Source: Staphylococcus equorum (lineage in GTDB: Bacteria > Bacillota > Bacilli > Staphylococcales > Staphylococcaceae). Taken from it: a stretch of DNA of 64,000 nt. Shown piece after piece: positions 8,591-19,229 of this stretch (within the stretch, counting starts at the first letter, position 1; the number at the start of each line of letters is the position of its first letter). The translations under genes were made by a program, and so were the position numbers. The notes beneath the pieces are model-generated. The model saw nothing but the letters and a program-made list of their open reading frames with translations. It had not been told where the DNA came from and ran no database searches. The stretch is taken from contig NZ_JAMBPV010000002.1 of assembly GCF_029531845.1 (NCBI RefSeq), positions 186,001-250,000 of the forward strand, given 5' to 3'.

Positions 8591-9205
8591 CTAAACTTGT
8601 AGTTTATGTCTTAAAATAAGCGTCGATAGTACCACACAGAATGCGCCACCAATAACACCAGCAATGATATCAGTTGGATAGTGTACACCAAGATATACAC
8701 GAGATGATGAAATTAAAATGATAAATAATGCAGATAATCCAATCATAAATGCTCTAGATTTGCCTTGTAGCACTCGATTAGCTATATACATGGTACTGCC
8801 AAAGAATGTGGCAGATCCCATAGCATGCCCACTTGGGAAACTAAAGCCTGAAATATCAATGAGCCTTAGCAATGTTGGACGTTCTCTATCAAAGAGGTTT
8901 TTTAGCAAAGGATTTAAAGTGCCTGTTAAACTCATTGCAATAGCAAAAAATAAAGCCTCGATATTTAATCGTTTTAGCATTAAATAAGCAATTAATAATA
9001 GTGATAAACAGACCATCGCCCATACTTCACCAATCTTAGTTACGCCTAAGAAGAAAGTAGTCGTAATAAAACTTTCAGAAGAATAGATAAATTCGTATAC
9101 TTCATTATCAATCCATTTTCCTAATCTAGATTCATGAAAGAATGCAATGATGCCAAATATTAATGTGAAAATGATTAGTAATGATATTCGTTTCCATCGA
9201 CTCAT
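8591..9205 (-). CDS. PAP2-family membrane phosphatase
   Basis: This 204-residue integral membrane protein belongs to the PAP2 phosphatase family (PgpB type), which dephosphorylates lipid phosphates such as undecaprenyl pyrophosphate or phosphatidylglycerophosphate. All three signature motifs are present. Motif 1 is K102 followed by R109-P110 (KNLFDRERP). Motif 2 is PSGH 124-127. Motif 3 has R169 and the catalytic His175 (SRVYLGVHYPTD). Six hydrophobic segments fit the family fold. It sits upstream of arlR and next to murG, so a role in lipid-carrier recycling is plausible but not shown. Confidence 0.88.
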   Translation of the reverse strand: MSRWKRISLLIIFTLIFGIIAFFHESRLGKWIDNEVYEFIYSSESFITTTFFLGVTKIGEVWAMVCLSLLLIAYLMLKRLNIEALFFAIAMSLTGTLNPLLKNLFDRERPTLLRLIDISGFSFPSGHAMGSATFFGSTMYIANRVLQGKSRAFMIGLSALFIILISSSRVYLGVHYPTDIIAGVIGGAFCVVLSTLILRHKLQV

Positions 9206-9221
9206 TGCATATGACCTCCCA

Positions 9222-10295
9222 TTAGTTTAGCGCGTCATTAATAATTTTATTGAATAAATCTTGACGCGTATAGCTTTCTTTATATGTTTGCATTTGTTTA
9301 ATTATCGATTCACGATTTGTTTCAATATCATTGAGCAGTGTGATTAATTGTGTTTCAGTTAACGTATCTTCTGGTAATGTTTTACCAAAACCTTTAGATT
9401 CAAAATTCTTTGCATTATCAATTTGATCACCACGGGACTGGTCTAGACCAAGTGGAATTAATAACATAGGAATTCTAAGTGCTAAAAATTCATAAATAGC
9501 GTTTGAGCCGGCACGACTAATAACCGTATCAGTGATTGCTAAAAGATCTGTTAAATCATCTTTCACAAATTCAAATTGAATATAGCCTGCTTTATCTAAA
9601 AATTGTTTTTCTAACAAACCTTTACCAGTTAAATGTACAACTTGATAGTTTTCGTTAAGTGCATCTAAATTTTGTCGAATGATTTCATTTAATTTTTTAC
9701 TGCCTAGACTGCCGCCCATAACGAGTAATACTCTTTTATTATTAGTAAATTCAGTGAGTTGATAACCTCTGTTTTTATCTCCAGTTTTCAAATCTTCACG
9801 TACTGTAGCACCGACAAAATCTGCTTTATCCTTAGGGAGATATTGCAATGTATCTTCAAAAGTAGTGTAGATTTTCTTAGCAAATTTGAGCGAAATCTTA
9901 TTAGCTAAGCCAGGCGTTAAATCTGATTCGTGAATTATTGTTGGTATTTTCAAAGATTTTGCAGCCATAACTACAGGCACAGATACAAAACCACCTTTTG
10001 AAAATAATAAATCAGGTTTTTCTTTTTTTAATATCTTTCTCGCATCTAATATACCTTTAAGTACTTTGAATACGTCTTTTATATTGTCCCAAGAAATATA
10101 GCGTCTTAATTTACCACTAGAAATTGAATGATATTTAATTTCAGGTAATTGAGATTCAATCATCTCGCGTTCAATTCCTTTTTTTGAACCAATGTAAAAG
10201 GCTTCATAACCTGCTTCCAAGGCAGTGGGTATTAAACTTAAATTGACTGAGACATGTCCAACAGTGCCTCCCCCAGTAAATGCGATTTTCGTCAT
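9222..10295 (-). CDS. murG: UDP-GlcNAc:lipid I N-acetylglucosaminyltransferase MurG
   Basis: MurG adds GlcNAc to lipid I to form lipid II, the last cytoplasmic step of peptidoglycan precursor synthesis, at the inner face of the membrane. The 357 residues show the N-terminal glycine-rich loop (FTGGGTVGHV, about 6-15), HESD near 126 and the second Gly-rich loop (MGGSLGSKK). The UDP-GlcNAc binding segment (SRAGSNAIYEFL, PLGLDQSRGDQIDNA) follows. Length equals that of the S. aureus protein. A GNAT acetyltransferase and the ctpA protease lie upstream with short gaps. Confidence 0.97.
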   Translation of the reverse strand: MTKIAFTGGGTVGHVSVNLSLIPTALEAGYEAFYIGSKKGIEREMIESQLPEIKYHSISSGKLRRYISWDNIKDVFKVLKGILDARKILKKEKPDLLFSKGGFVSVPVVMAAKSLKIPTIIHESDLTPGLANKISLKFAKKIYTTFEDTLQYLPKDKADFVGATVREDLKTGDKNRGYQLTEFTNNKRVLLVMGGSLGSKKLNEIIRQNLDALNENYQVVHLTGKGLLEKQFLDKAGYIQFEFVKDDLTDLLAITDTVISRAGSNAIYEFLALRIPMLLIPLGLDQSRGDQIDNAKNFESKGFGKTLPEDTLTETQLITLLNDIETNRESIIKQMQTYKESYTRQDLFNKIINDALN

Positions 10296-10305
10296 ATTAT
10301 AACCT

Positions 10306-10815
10306 CTATTCTTCTAATTTTTTATAATAGGCATAAAAGGGTTCTCCTTTATTAAATGGAGGATAATCAATTTCTGCCTCGCCTACTTTATTAAAGCCAA
10401 ATTTATTAAATAGACCTTGTGCACGTTTGTTTAATGCAAATGTATCTGTCACCATAACGTGAATATTATGGTCAAGTGCAAGATTGACGGCAAAGTCAAA
10501 CAACTGAGTAGCGGCGCCTTTATATGCTGATGATCCAGCAAGTCTGTGGATTACATATGCACCACTTCTGTCAATTGGCCATTCTAGTTCATCATACCAC
10601 TCTGATTGTTGTTGGTCGACAACTATAAAAGCATAAATTATAGAATTTTCTTCTAGTACATAAAGTGTTTCTTTTTGTATATCTTCTTTGAAATGTTGTT
10701 CCAAAGGGTAATGTTCATCCCATTGATTATTATTATCCTGTTGCATAATTGCTTTAGCTTCTTGTACAATTTTTAGTACACTTGATAAATCGTTTTTGTT
10801 AGCAATTCTAATCAT
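10306..10815 (-). CDS. GNAT-family N-acetyltransferase
   Basis: This 169-residue protein has the GNAT fold: an N-terminal MIRIANKNDLSSVLKIVQEA segment, central strands ending in the acetyl-CoA loop region (HRLAGSSAYKGAATQLFDFA, about 90-110) and the FNKFGFNKVGE tail typical of the family. The substrate is unknown. It lies 10 bases upstream of murG and may be co-transcribed with it. The loop is only a loose match to the usual Q/RxxGxG/A pattern, so activity cannot be assumed. Confidence 0.8.
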   Translation of the reverse strand: MIRIANKNDLSSVLKIVQEAKAIMQQDNNNQWDEHYPLEQHFKEDIQKETLYVLEENSIIYAFIVVDQQQSEWYDELEWPIDRSGAYVIHRLAGSSAYKGAATQLFDFAVNLALDHNIHVMVTDTFALNKRAQGLFNKFGFNKVGEAEIDYPPFNKGEPFYAYYKKLEE

Positions 10816-10836
10816 AGATATAGTACCTCTCTATAG

Positions 10837-12315
10837 TTAATTTAATTTTTTAAGAAGATTTTGTAAAACGGTATCCTCTTTATTTGCTTTGTTGACAAGC
10901 TCTTGGGTGAACTTTTCATTTGTTTTTTTGTCGAATATGCCATTTACTTCCAAATTATTTTCTTTTTGGAATGATTCAATAGCAGATTGCAAAGCATTAT
11001 CAAATTCATTAGAGTTATTATTTACTTTATGACCCAATGCAGATAATCCTACCTTCATTGTTTTAACATTTTTATCATTATCACCCAACTCATATGTTTT
11101 ATCATTAGGTATAACATTTAAAGTTTGGTATTCTGGTTCACTAATTTTTACATCCGGCTTAATGCCCTTGCCGTGAATGTAATGTGATTTTGGTGTTAGC
11201 CATTTCATGTTGGTGAATTTTAATAATGAACCGTCATCGAATTCATTTGTTGTTTGAACAATTCCTTTACCAAAAGTTTTAGAACCATAAACCTTGGCCT
11301 TGCCATAGTCTTTCATAGCGCCTGTAAACACCTCAGAAGCACTTGCAGAGCCTTTATTAACAAGAATTGATACTTCCATGTCCTTAGCTTCTTTTAACGA
11401 GTCATTAGAAGCTGTGATCTCTTCTTTGTGATCGCCTTTTTGAAGTTGTACGACGGTTTCACCTTTATCTATAAAAATATTAGCCATTTTAATAGCTTCA
11501 TTTAATAAACCACCTGGGTTATTACGTAAGTCTAAAACAATATTACGCACGCCATCTTTATGTGCTTTGATAATAGCAGATTTTAATTCACCTGCAGTAC
11601 TATCTTGGAATTTGTTGATAGTAAAAACACCTATGTCATTTTGTTTTTCATATTCAACACTTTTCACGTGTATTTTATCTCGTTTAATTGTAATGTCGTG
11701 CGCTTGATTAGCTCTTTCAATTGTCAGAGTAACATTCGTTCCCTTTTTACCACGCACTTTATTTACGATAGCTTCCAATGGTTGTCCTTTGATAGATTCT
11801 CCATCAACTTTAGTCACAACATCTTTAGGTTGTATGCCTGCTTTTTCAGCTGGTGAACTTTTCATCGGACTGGTGATTTCAATTTTATTGCCTTTCTTTT
11901 GCATTTCTGCGCCGATACCTACAAAGTCGCCAGAAACATCTTCATTAAAAGATTTTGTTTCTTTTTTAGTCATATAGTCAGAATATGGGTCATCTAATTC
12001 TTTAACCATTCCATCAATAGCAGCTTCAGATAATTTTTCGGAATTTGTTTCTTTATAATATTCATTGTTTAAAGTTTTATAAACTTCTTGAATCTTATTC
12101 ATTTCTGTTCTTTGATCACTATTTAGTCCGCTTTTCCAATTAGTAACGCCGATTGTTGCAAATACAGCAATTAATGTTGTGATAATCACAGTAGCTATTA
12201 TCAGTAAAATGAAATGCCCGCGTTTGAAATTTAAGAATTTAGATTTATTTTGGTGATTATTATCGTTATTACTGTCGTTATTATTTTCCTCATGTATGTC
12301 TTTATGATCTGACAT
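10837..12315 (-). CDS. ctpA: C-terminal processing protease CtpA (S41)
   Basis: CtpA is a membrane-anchored serine protease that trims extracytoplasmic proteins and contributes to stress tolerance in S. aureus. The 492 residues have an acidic, Asn-rich cytoplasmic start and one membrane segment (about 33-55). A PDZ domain (about 125-205) precedes the S41 catalytic domain. The catalytic Ser lies in GSASASE, and the general-base Lys in KTFGKG follows about 25 residues later. A C-terminal peptidoglycan-binding-like domain (ALQSAIESFQKENNLEVNGIFD) ends the protein. Confidence 0.93.
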   Translation of the reverse strand: MSDHKDIHEENNNDSNNDNNHQNKSKFLNFKRGHFILLIIATVIITTLIAVFATIGVTNWKSGLNSDQRTEMNKIQEVYKTLNNEYYKETNSEKLSEAAIDGMVKELDDPYSDYMTKKETKSFNEDVSGDFVGIGAEMQKKGNKIEITSPMKSSPAEKAGIQPKDVVTKVDGESIKGQPLEAIVNKVRGKKGTNVTLTIERANQAHDITIKRDKIHVKSVEYEKQNDIGVFTINKFQDSTAGELKSAIIKAHKDGVRNIVLDLRNNPGGLLNEAIKMANIFIDKGETVVQLQKGDHKEEITASNDSLKEAKDMEVSILVNKGSASASEVFTGAMKDYGKAKVYGSKTFGKGIVQTTNEFDDGSLLKFTNMKWLTPKSHYIHGKGIKPDVKISEPEYQTLNVIPNDKTYELGDNDKNVKTMKVGLSALGHKVNNNSNEFDNALQSAIESFQKENNLEVNGIFDKKTNEKFTQELVNKANKEDTVLQNLLKKLN

Positions 12316-12367
12316 TTAATCACTTCCTACTACATATGTAAAAATTCCTATTAAAGTTCAACTAAAA

Positions 12368-12408
12368 TAAAAAAGCTAGGATTGAACCATATTCGATTAA
12401 TCCCAGCT
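12368..12408 (-). terminator. Terminator downstream of the crr-yozE pair
   Basis: AGCTAGGATT (12374-12383) pairs with AATCCCAGCT (12399-12408) with one mismatch. The A run at 12369-12374 gives the U tract on the minus strand. Confidence 0.75.
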
Positions 12409-12469
12409 ACTTATATGACACTATAATATTTTAATATATTTGAATCTATATACACAAATATTAAGTGAT

Positions 12470-12691
12470 TTAAAATTTTAGCCATTCTGTATATTCTTCA
12501 TATAAATCATCGAACACAGCCATTGAAATGGGATAATTGCCTTGTGTTTCTATATAATCAGATATAATATGAAAATCTTTCTCTTGTCTTGGAAAAGATA
12601 AATCATCAAAAATTTCTTCTGCTAATTCACCTTTTTCACTTTTACGACCTCTTGCTGTTAGCACAAATTGATAAAATGAATGATCTTTCAT
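12470..12691 (-). CDS. YozE/UPF0346 small protein
   Basis: This 73-residue acidic protein matches the YozE (SAM-like, UPF0346) family of Firmicutes, with the conserved opening [11 protein letters not shown] and the [10 protein letters not shown] and [12 protein letters not shown] segments. The function is not established. Its ATG overlaps the crr stop by one base (TAATG), so it is translated from the crr message. The terminator lies about 60 bases beyond the stop. Confidence 0.88.
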   Translation of the reverse strand: MKDHSFYQFVLTARGRKSEKGELAEEIFDDLSFPRQEKDFHIISDYIETQGNYPISMAVFDDLYEEYTEWLKF

Positions 12692-13191
12692 TAGTTCATT
12701 GTCACATCAACGATTTTTGTCTCGCCTTTAGTAATAGAATTTACATCTGCAACATTAAGAGATGATGTATTATCAGAATTTGTTATAATGATTGGTGATA
12801 TCACAGATTTTGCATTTTCCTTAATATAATCTAAGTCAAAACGTAATAATGGATCTCCAACGCTTACTGTATCACCACTTTCAACTAAGACTTCAAATCC
12901 TTTACCATCCAATTGAACTGTGTCTAAACCAATATGAACAAGTAATTCTAAACCGTTGTCAGCTTTTAGGCCGATAGCATGTTTAGTTGGAAATACATTA
13001 TCTACTTTTCCGTCGATAGGTGATACAACTTCACCATCTGTTGGGTTAACACCAAAACCTTCACCCATCATTTTTTGTGCGAAAACTGGATCTGGAATAT
13101 CTTCGATTTTTACATATTCCCCTGTAATTGGCGCATAAATAGCACTATCCTTATTGACTTCTTTACCTTTACCGAATAATTTTTTAAACAT
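12691..13191 (-). CDS. crr: PTS glucose-type EIIA component
   Basis: Crr is the soluble glucose-class EIIA. It takes phosphate from HPr and hands it to the EIIB domain of a sugar permease. In the 166 residues the phosphorylated histidine is His86 ([11 protein letters not shown]) and the partner histidine is His71 (TKHAIG). The [23 protein letters not shown] opening and the beta-sandwich repeats are typical. Unlike Gram-negative Crr it is not known to act as a global regulator here. It stands alone, separated from any PTS permease, and is coupled to the small YozE gene. Confidence 0.95.
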   Translation of the reverse strand: MFKKLFGKGKEVNKDSAIYAPITGEYVKIEDIPDPVFAQKMMGEGFGVNPTDGEVVSPIDGKVDNVFPTKHAIGLKADNGLELLVHIGLDTVQLDGKGFEVLVESGDTVSVGDPLLRFDLDYIKENAKSVISPIIITNSDNTSSLNVADVNSITKGETKIVDVTMN

Positions 13192-13205
13192 ATCTTGTTC
13201 GCTCC

Positions 13206-13634
13206 TTATTTTTCAAAATGTGATATTAAATCCTCATAGCCTAACTCTTCAAGTTTTTCGAAAGGAATAAATTGTACTGCTGCGGAATTAATACAATATC
13301 TTAAACCGCCACTCTCTTTCGGTCCATCATTAAATACATGACCTAGATGACTATTAGCATCTTCTGAACGTACTTCTGTACGTACCATGCCGAAAGTTTT
13401 ATCTACAAGTTCAACAACTTCTTCATCATCTAGTGCTTTAGAGAAACTAGGCCAACCACAATCTGATTCAAATTTTTCTTCTGAGGTGAATAAAGGTTTT
13501 CCTGAAATTTTATCGACATAAATGCCTTTTTCATAATGGTTCCAGTACTCATTTTGGAATGGAGGTTCTGTTCCATTTTCTTGAGTGACTAGGTATTCCA
13601 TTTCATTTAAATTATCTTTGCTTTTTTTAATCAT
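13206..13634 (-). CDS. msrB: Peptide methionine-R-sulfoxide reductase
   Basis: MsrB reduces the R epimer of methionine sulfoxide in proteins. The 142 residues carry CGWPSF, the [11 protein letters not shown] loop and the catalytic Cys114 in RYCINSAAV. The two CxxC pairs that bind zinc in other MsrB proteins are absent, as in many staphylococcal enzymes. The start overlaps the end of msrA by 8 bases, so the two enzymes, which act on opposite epimers, are co-translated. Confidence 0.96.
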   Translation of the reverse strand: MIKKSKDNLNEMEYLVTQENGTEPPFQNEYWNHYEKGIYVDKISGKPLFTSEEKFESDCGWPSFSKALDDEEVVELVDKTFGMVRTEVRSEDANSHLGHVFNDGPKESGGLRYCINSAAVQFIPFEKLEELGYEDLISHFEK

Positions 13635-14154
13635 TTTGTTCCCCCCAATGTTTTTCTATAAATGCTTTACGTCCTGATCCACGTTGATATTGTTCATAGT
13701 GCAATGGATTTTTTTTATAATAATCTTGGTGATGCGATTCAGCAGGATAAAAGTTTTTATATGGTTTAATGGGTGTTATTACAGGCTTATTAAAAATAGC
13801 CTGTTCATTTAATTGTTGTATTTTTGCTTCTGCAGCTTTCTTTTGTTCCTCAGTGTGATAAAAAATGACTGGTTCATAGTGTTCACCACGATCAAAAAAT
13901 TGGCCACCATTATCAGTTGGGTCAAATGTTTTGAAATAAACATCTAAAATATTTTCGAAGGAAGTAATTTCTGAGTTATATGTGATTTGTACTGCCTCTA
14001 CATGTCCAGTTTGATTCGTACTTACACTTTCGTAAGTAGGGTTATCAAAATGGCCACCGCTATAACCAGAAACAACATTTTCGATACCTGGATAAGAAGT
14101 AAAAGGTTTAACTAAACACCAAAAACAGCCACCAGCTAATGTCGCATAAGCCAT
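13627..14154 (-). CDS. msrA: Peptide methionine-S-sulfoxide reductase
   Basis: MsrA reduces the S epimer of methionine sulfoxide. The 175 residues begin with the signature GGCFWC, whose first Cys (Cys10) is catalytic. Next come [27 protein letters not shown] and the [13 protein letters not shown] and HQDYY segments. It heads an msrA-msrB pair with an 8-base overlap. Staphylococci usually have more than one msrA; this is the copy linked to crr and msrB. Confidence 0.96.
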   Translation of the reverse strand: MAYATLAGGCFWCLVKPFTSYPGIENVVSGYSGGHFDNPTYESVSTNQTGHVEAVQITYNSEITSFENILDVYFKTFDPTDNGGQFFDRGEHYEPVIFYHTEEQKKAAEAKIQQLNEQAIFNKPVITPIKPYKNFYPAESHHQDYYKKNPLHYEQYQRGSGRKAFIEKHWGEQND

Positions 14155-14288
14155 AATATACCTCCTATATCTATTTTGTCATAAAGTTACCATTATTTTA
14201 AGAGATATGCTATCAAATTGTTTATAAATAATATAATGACTGTAAATTTTCTTAATAATAGTAACAATGCATATGGGGCATGATGATA

Positions 14289-15128
14289 TTAAGATTTTAA
14301 AACAATTAATCCAATTGCGCCTTGACCTGCATGCGTTGAGATAACAGGTGTTGTTACATTTGTATCGAAATGATGGAAATTAAATTCTTCAGAAAATTGC
14401 TTTTTAACCTTATCTACAAAGTCGATGACATTGGCATGAGCAATACCAATAGATTTTATATTTTTATCACCTATAAAGTGACTTATTTCTTTCTTTAAAA
14501 ATTGAACACTTGCATTTTGCGTACGTGAATTGTGTAACATTTCAAGTTTTCCATCAACAATTGTTCCGATTGGCTTAATTTTCATCATATTCCCAATTAA
14601 ACCTTTTGTTTTACTAATACGTCCGCCCTTAATAAGTTGATTAAGTTGACCTATAACGACATAAAGTTTAATGTTTTTTTGCAATTCATTCAATTTTTCA
14701 ATTATTTTTTCAGTTGCAATACCTTCATTATTCCAATCTACAATGTGCTGAATTTGATAACCTAAACCAAAAGAAATAGATTTAGAGTCTATTACCGTAA
14801 CATTGCTCTCAGTAATTTGACTGGCTTGTAATGCAGTTTGATAAGTACCACTTAATCCCGAAGTGATATGAATACTAATGATTTCAGAACCATCAGCGCC
14901 TAATTCATCATACATTTCAATGAATTTACCAATAGCTGGCTGACTAGTTTTAACATCAGCATCATCCTGAATTTTTTGTATATATGCTTCAGAAGTGATA
15001 TCGACTTGATCTATATATGATTTTCCATCAATTGTTAAGTTAAGTGGCACAACATGGATATCATTTTCAACTAAATAGTCATGTGATAAATCTGAAGTTG
15101 AATCGGTTACAATTTTCTTTTTAATCAT
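14289..15128 (-). CDS. DegV-family fatty-acid-binding protein
   Basis: DegV (FakB-like) proteins bind a fatty acid and present it to the kinase FakA for phosphorylation. This one has 279 residues, with TDSTSDLS at the start, the ligand-pocket motifs [10 protein letters not shown] and [10 protein letters not shown], and a C-terminal [10 protein letters not shown]. Whether it is one of the working FakB proteins or a diverged paralogue cannot be told from sequence alone. It ends 10 bases after folA and probably shares its message. Confidence 0.9.
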   Translation of the reverse strand: MIKKKIVTDSTSDLSHDYLVENDIHVVPLNLTIDGKSYIDQVDITSEAYIQKIQDDADVKTSQPAIGKFIEMYDELGADGSEIISIHITSGLSGTYQTALQASQITESNVTVIDSKSISFGLGYQIQHIVDWNNEGIATEKIIEKLNELQKNIKLYVVIGQLNQLIKGGRISKTKGLIGNMMKIKPIGTIVDGKLEMLHNSRTQNASVQFLKKEISHFIGDKNIKSIGIAHANVIDFVDKVKKQFSEEFNFHHFDTNVTTPVISTHAGQGAIGLIVLKS

Positions 15129-15137
15129 AATGTCCTC

Positions 15138-15656
<519 letters not shown>

Positions 15657-15712
15657 TTAACTTGAATTTTTAATATTAATAATCTATTGATTAATTTTAA
15701 TCCTTTTGTAGA

Positions 15713-16669
15713 TTACACTGCTATCGGTGCTTTTATTGCTGGATGAGAATCATAATCTACAATTTCCAAATCCTCATAATTGATATCGAAAATAGAAGCA
15801 TCACTGTTGATTTTTAATTGAGGTGGTTCAAAACTATCACGTGTCAGTTGTGTTTCTATAGCGTCGATATGATTAGAGTAAATGTGTGCATCACCAAATG
15901 TATGCACAAATTCACCAACCTCTAGTCCGCATTCCTTAGCAATTAAATGCGTTAACAAACTATAACTAGCAATATTAAAAGGCACACCTAGAAATATGTC
16001 TGCACTTCTTTGATAAAGCTGACAACTTAATTTACCCTCTTGTACATAAAATTGAAACATCGTATGACATGGTGGTAAAGCCATCGTATCTATTTCAGTT
16101 GGATTCCAAGCGGACACAATATGACGTCGAGAATTAGGATTATTTTTGATTTGTTCTATAACAGTCTTAAGTTGATCGAAATGGTTACCGTCTTTATCTT
16201 CCCAGTCACGCCATTGTTTACCATAGACATTTCCTAAGTCGCCAAATTTTTTGGCAAAGGCATCATTATTTAAAATCTGTTGTTTGAACTTTTTCATTTG
16301 TTCTTTATATATTATATTAAAAGATTCATCAGCTTGTGCTCTATGTCCAAAATCAGTCATATCTGGTCCTTTATAATCTGACGAGTTTACATAATTCTCA
16401 AACGCCCATTCATTCCAAATATTGTTATTATATTGGAGTAAATATTTAATGTTCGTATCACCTTTGATAAACCACAATAACTCCGTTGCAATTAATTTAA
16501 AGGATACTTTTTTGGTTGTTAATAAAGGGAATCCTTTCGAGAGATCAAATCTTAATTGATGTCCGAATTTTGAAATTGTGCCTGTATTTGTGCGATCATT
16601 TTTTTGTTTACCGATGTCTAAAATTTCTTCGCATAGATTGTGATATGATTGGTCAAAACTATTAAGCAT
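15713..16669 (-). CDS. thyA: Thymidylate synthase
   Basis: ThyA methylates dUMP to dTMP with methylene-tetrahydrofolate and releases dihydrofolate for FolA. ATG at 16669 gives 318 residues, the staphylococcal length, and AAAGGAG sits about 10 bases upstream. A GTG three codons earlier would overlap that site. Motifs include [19 protein letters not shown], the catalytic Cys in [28 protein letters not shown] and HIYSNHIDA. The promoter region has a TATACT -10 and a cre-like site. Confidence 0.97.
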   Translation of the reverse strand: MLNSFDQSYHNLCEEILDIGKQKNDRTNTGTISKFGHQLRFDLSKGFPLLTTKKVSFKLIATELLWFIKGDTNIKYLLQYNNNIWNEWAFENYVNSSDYKGPDMTDFGHRAQADESFNIIYKEQMKKFKQQILNNDAFAKKFGDLGNVYGKQWRDWEDKDGNHFDQLKTVIEQIKNNPNSRRHIVSAWNPTEIDTMALPPCHTMFQFYVQEGKLSCQLYQRSADIFLGVPFNIASYSLLTHLIAKECGLEVGEFVHTFGDAHIYSNHIDAIETQLTRDSFEPPQLKINSDASIFDINYEDLEIVDYDSHPAIKAPIAV

Positions 16670-16789
16670 AACAACCACACTCCTTTCTATTATTTATATT
16701 TATCTTATTGGAAAATACCGACAATTAAAAGAGTTTACTATTAATTGTGTGAAAAATAATTCACTTTGTATAAAGTATACATTATTTCT

Positions 16790-16806
16790 TTGAAAACGTT
16801 TAAAAA
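16790..16806 (+). promoter_or_regulatory. cre-like site upstream of thyA
   Basis: TTGAAAACGTTTAAAAA differs from the cre consensus WTGNAARCGNWWWCAWW at one position. It lies about 120 bases before thyA, close to the -35 region of a minus-strand TATACT box at about 16778. AT-rich DNA makes chance matches likely, so this is tentative. Confidence 0.35.
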
Positions 16807-16829
16807 GTAGCATTATTTTTAAAATTAAA

Positions 16830-16880
16830 AAACCAACTTACCATATCTTAAATAATAAGTTAGATATGGTAAGTTGGTTT
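16830..16880 (-). terminator. 19-bp-stem terminator of brxA
   Basis: AAACCAACTTACCATATCT (16830-16848) is perfectly complementary to 16862-16880, with a 13-nt loop. The A/T-rich flank at 16815-16830 supplies the U-rich tail on the minus strand. It closes the cvfC-brxA transcript before the thyA promoter region. Confidence 0.75.
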
Positions 16881-16953
16881 AGAGAAACATTTATCCAGAT
16901 TCAATTACTATTATCATTTAATATAAAACAATAGATTATATTAAATTAAGAAA

Positions 16954-17388
16954 TTAGCAATATTCATCGAAAGCATCTTTGATATCCATACAAATATCTT
17001 GGATATCTCTACCTTCAATATGTTCACGTGGAATAAAATGTTTTAATTCCTGACCTTTAAATAAAGCGTATGATGGACTTGATGGTACTTGCTGAATAAA
17101 TGATCTCATTTCTTCAGTAGCTTCCTTGTCTTGTCCTGCAAAAACTGTGACTATATTACTAGGTGTTTTATCATTTTGTTCTACAACAGTTACAGCTGCA
17201 GGTCTTGCAAGCCCAGCTGCACAGCCACATGTAGAGTTAATAACTACAAAAGTCGTTTCTTCTTTTGCGACATTATTCATATAATCAGATACTGCTTCAG
17301 CAGATTCTAAACTTTCAAAATCATGTTCTGTTAATTCACTACGCATTTGTGTAGATAATTCATTCATATAAGCATCATATGCATTCAT
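16954..17388 (-). CDS. brxA: Bacilliredoxin (YphP/YqiW family)
   Basis: Bacilliredoxins remove bacillithiol from S-bacillithiolated proteins. The 144 residues have the diagnostic CGC motif ([14 protein letters not shown], about residues 52-65), FAGQDKEAT and [13 protein letters not shown]. The annotated ATG follows GAGGAG by 8 bases; a GTG three codons upstream overlaps that site. The protein ends in a Cys. Placement beside thyA and cvfC matches S. aureus brxA rather than brxB. Its recycling enzyme YpdA and the bacillithiol synthesis gene bshA are also in this window. Confidence 0.93.
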   Translation of the reverse strand: MNAYDAYMNELSTQMRSELTEHDFESLESAEAVSDYMNNVAKEETTFVVINSTCGCAAGLARPAAVTVVEQNDKTPSNIVTVFAGQDKEATEEMRSFIQQVPSSPSYALFKGQELKHFIPREHIEGRDIQDICMDIKDAFDEYC

Positions 17389-17435
17389 TGATAACACTCC
17401 TCAAATTTAACTTTAAATTCGTTTTTTATTAAAAA

Positions 17436-18551
17436 TTACTTGTTTCTATTGGCAATTTGTTTCCAAACGGATCCTAAAGCTTCGTCACCATTTTCAATTC
17501 TAGAAATTGCCATCTCTATTTGAAGTTTTACTTCATATGCTGGGTCATCTGCATGCGCTCTTAATGATTCGAGTTGTTCAGGGCCACCTTCGTCAAAGAT
17601 AAACATTGCAGCTCTCCATCTTACGATTTTTTGCGGATCATTTAACGCTTTTTCCATTTCTGGCAACGCTTGTTTAAACCCTAAATCGCTTAAACAATCT
17701 CCTGCTGTACGTCTTACTGCAGGACTTTTGTCATTTAGTCCTTTGAACAGATAAGGTAGTACCGCTTTATCTTCCACCATTCCAAGCAGCACAATTGCTT
17801 CACGTCTCAATGGTATTTTTTGCTCATCACTCACTGCTTCACCTAATAAAGGGAAATCCTGTACAGTTGGTGTTGGGAAGGATTTTAACATTCTTAACCG
17901 TTCTTTCCAGTCATTAGCAGCTTGATAAGCTTCAAGTGTAACATGTTGATATTGTTTTTCTGGAACAACAATATCTGTAGCTAATGCTTCTTGCACAAGT
18001 GTTTTTAATCGTACCTCAGGATAAATAGCAGTAATTTCTTCAAATACTTCAGAAATGATCTCGTCTAAATCGCCATAGCGCACACCTAAATCATCCCATT
18101 TACGTAGAAAGACGATATTATCATTATCTTTTTGTGCAGCTAACATACTATCTATATAAATTTCTGGTAATTGTTTGCGTTTTTCTTCAGAGCTTGTAGT
18201 AAGTTTAATTTGATAAGGGATTCCTTTAAATTTTAATACTTCAGCCTTAACCTCTCCATAGTGCTCATCTGGCAAAGGTTCACTTATTTCTTCTTGGTCT
18301 TTATTTAACGTTGCAGTTACGTTAGGTAAAACATCTTCCCAATCAAATTTCGGCTTTTTGTCCACTGCTAAAAAATCCATTACATAGAATATAGACTTAA
18401 CGCCTTCGATTGCTAATACATCATTAATAAAATGAGGTTGTCCCTCTGCAACTGCAGTATACGTATTTGATTTATTATCTTCTCTTTTCTCACTCAAGAC
18501 AATTTTCATTGTATTTGGGCTTGGTGTAGGTTCAACACGAACAATTTCCAT
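17436..18551 (-). CDS. cvfC: Conserved virulence factor C
   Basis: CvfC affects hemolysin and nuclease production in S. aureus; its biochemical role is not settled. Two parts are visible in about 371 residues. An N-terminal Nfu/NifU N-like domain (about 1-85, with the PTPSPNTMK motif and [11 protein letters not shown]) is followed by a C-terminal region with HEAT-like repeats ([35 protein letters not shown], about 255-350) that resemble a protein-binding scaffold. ATG at 18551 is preferred over TTG one codon earlier, given GGAGG 7 bases before. The small Nfu-N gene just upstream is a close paralogue of its N-terminal domain. Confidence 0.93.
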   Translation of the reverse strand: MEIVRVEPTPSPNTMKIVLSEKREDNKSNTYTAVAEGQPHFINDVLAIEGVKSIFYVMDFLAVDKKPKFDWEDVLPNVTATLNKDQEEISEPLPDEHYGEVKAEVLKFKGIPYQIKLTTSSEEKRKQLPEIYIDSMLAAQKDNDNIVFLRKWDDLGVRYGDLDEIISEVFEEITAIYPEVRLKTLVQEALATDIVVPEKQYQHVTLEAYQAANDWKERLRMLKSFPTPTVQDFPLLGEAVSDEQKIPLRREAIVLLGMVEDKAVLPYLFKGLNDKSPAVRRTAGDCLSDLGFKQALPEMEKALNDPQKIVRWRAAMFIFDEGGPEQLESLRAHADDPAYEVKLQIEMAISRIENGDEALGSVWKQIANRNK

Positions 18552-18572
18552 CAAGGAACCTCCTTATTATAT

Positions 18573-18830
18573 TTATATTCTTTCTAACGTGGATAATATA
18601 TTTGGTAATACATCATCCCACTCAACATCGGCTTGTTTATCCACTGAAATGAAATCCATAGCTTGGAATATAGATTTAACGCCTTCTACTTCTAATACTG
18701 CATTTATAAACTCAGGTTGCCCTTCTTTTACTTTAGTATACGTATTAGGTTTTGTGTCCCCACCTTGTACGCTATAGACAAATTTCATAGTATTTGGGTT
18801 TGGTGTTGCTTCTACATTTAAAATTTCCAT
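18573..18830 (-). CDS. Single Nfu N-terminal-domain protein
   Basis: The 85 residues are one complete Nfu/NifU N-terminal domain. They align along their length with the first 85 residues of CvfC (ATPNPNTMKFVYS, EGQPEFINAVLEVEGVKSIF, MDFISVDK, WDDVLPNI). The CxxC Fe-S cluster-binding domain of true Nfu proteins is absent, so it is unlikely to be a cluster scaffold by itself. It lies 21 bases upstream of cvfC in the same operon and probably arose by tandem duplication. The operon also contains a small Cys-rich gene. Confidence 0.88.
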   Translation of the reverse strand: MEILNVEATPNPNTMKFVYSVQGGDTKPNTYTKVKEGQPEFINAVLEVEGVKSIFQAMDFISVDKQADVEWDDVLPNILSTLERI

Positions 18831-18842
18831 TATAAATCCTCC

Positions 18843-19037
18843 TTATTGTAATTCATTTCCTATTTGTTTGATTTGTTTTCCAATTGAACACTCATTTATA
18901 CAAAAGTGATGTGCTTGTGTTTTTCCTTCAGTCTTTCTGATATGATTTTTAAGCAAGCATTCATTGCAGTAGGTGTTCATTAAATGATCTATCGCATCAA
19001 TTGCTTCTTTTTCAGAATAAGTTAGAATAATCTTCAC
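18843..19037 (-). CDS. Small zinc-finger-like protein
   Basis: This 64-residue protein has a Cys/His pattern suited to zinc binding: CNEC at residues 24-27, then HHFC and a following Cys (NECSIG). It fits the short C2HC-type zinc-finger family found in Bacillus and Staphylococcus operons (DUF2602-like). The function is unknown. It is the first gene of the cluster leading to cvfC, 12 bases before the Nfu-N gene, and SD-like purines precede the next start. Confidence 0.82.
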   Translation of the reverse strand: MKIILTYSEKEAIDAIDHLMNTYCNECLLKNHIRKTEGKTQAHHFCINECSIGKQIKQIGNELQ

Positions 19038-19229
19038 TCTCCTGTGTTTCTGTAAATAAAAGTATTTAATTAAATTAAGATTTGACGCTTGAAGGTATTA
19101 TATCATTTGTAACTATGATTGTTTAATATTAAATTCACAATTGAGATTAATGTAGAAATAAGGTGTATTAATTTTTAAAGTATACTTGCAATTTTTAATT
19201 TATCTGATAAGATAATGCAGTTGTTAAAT

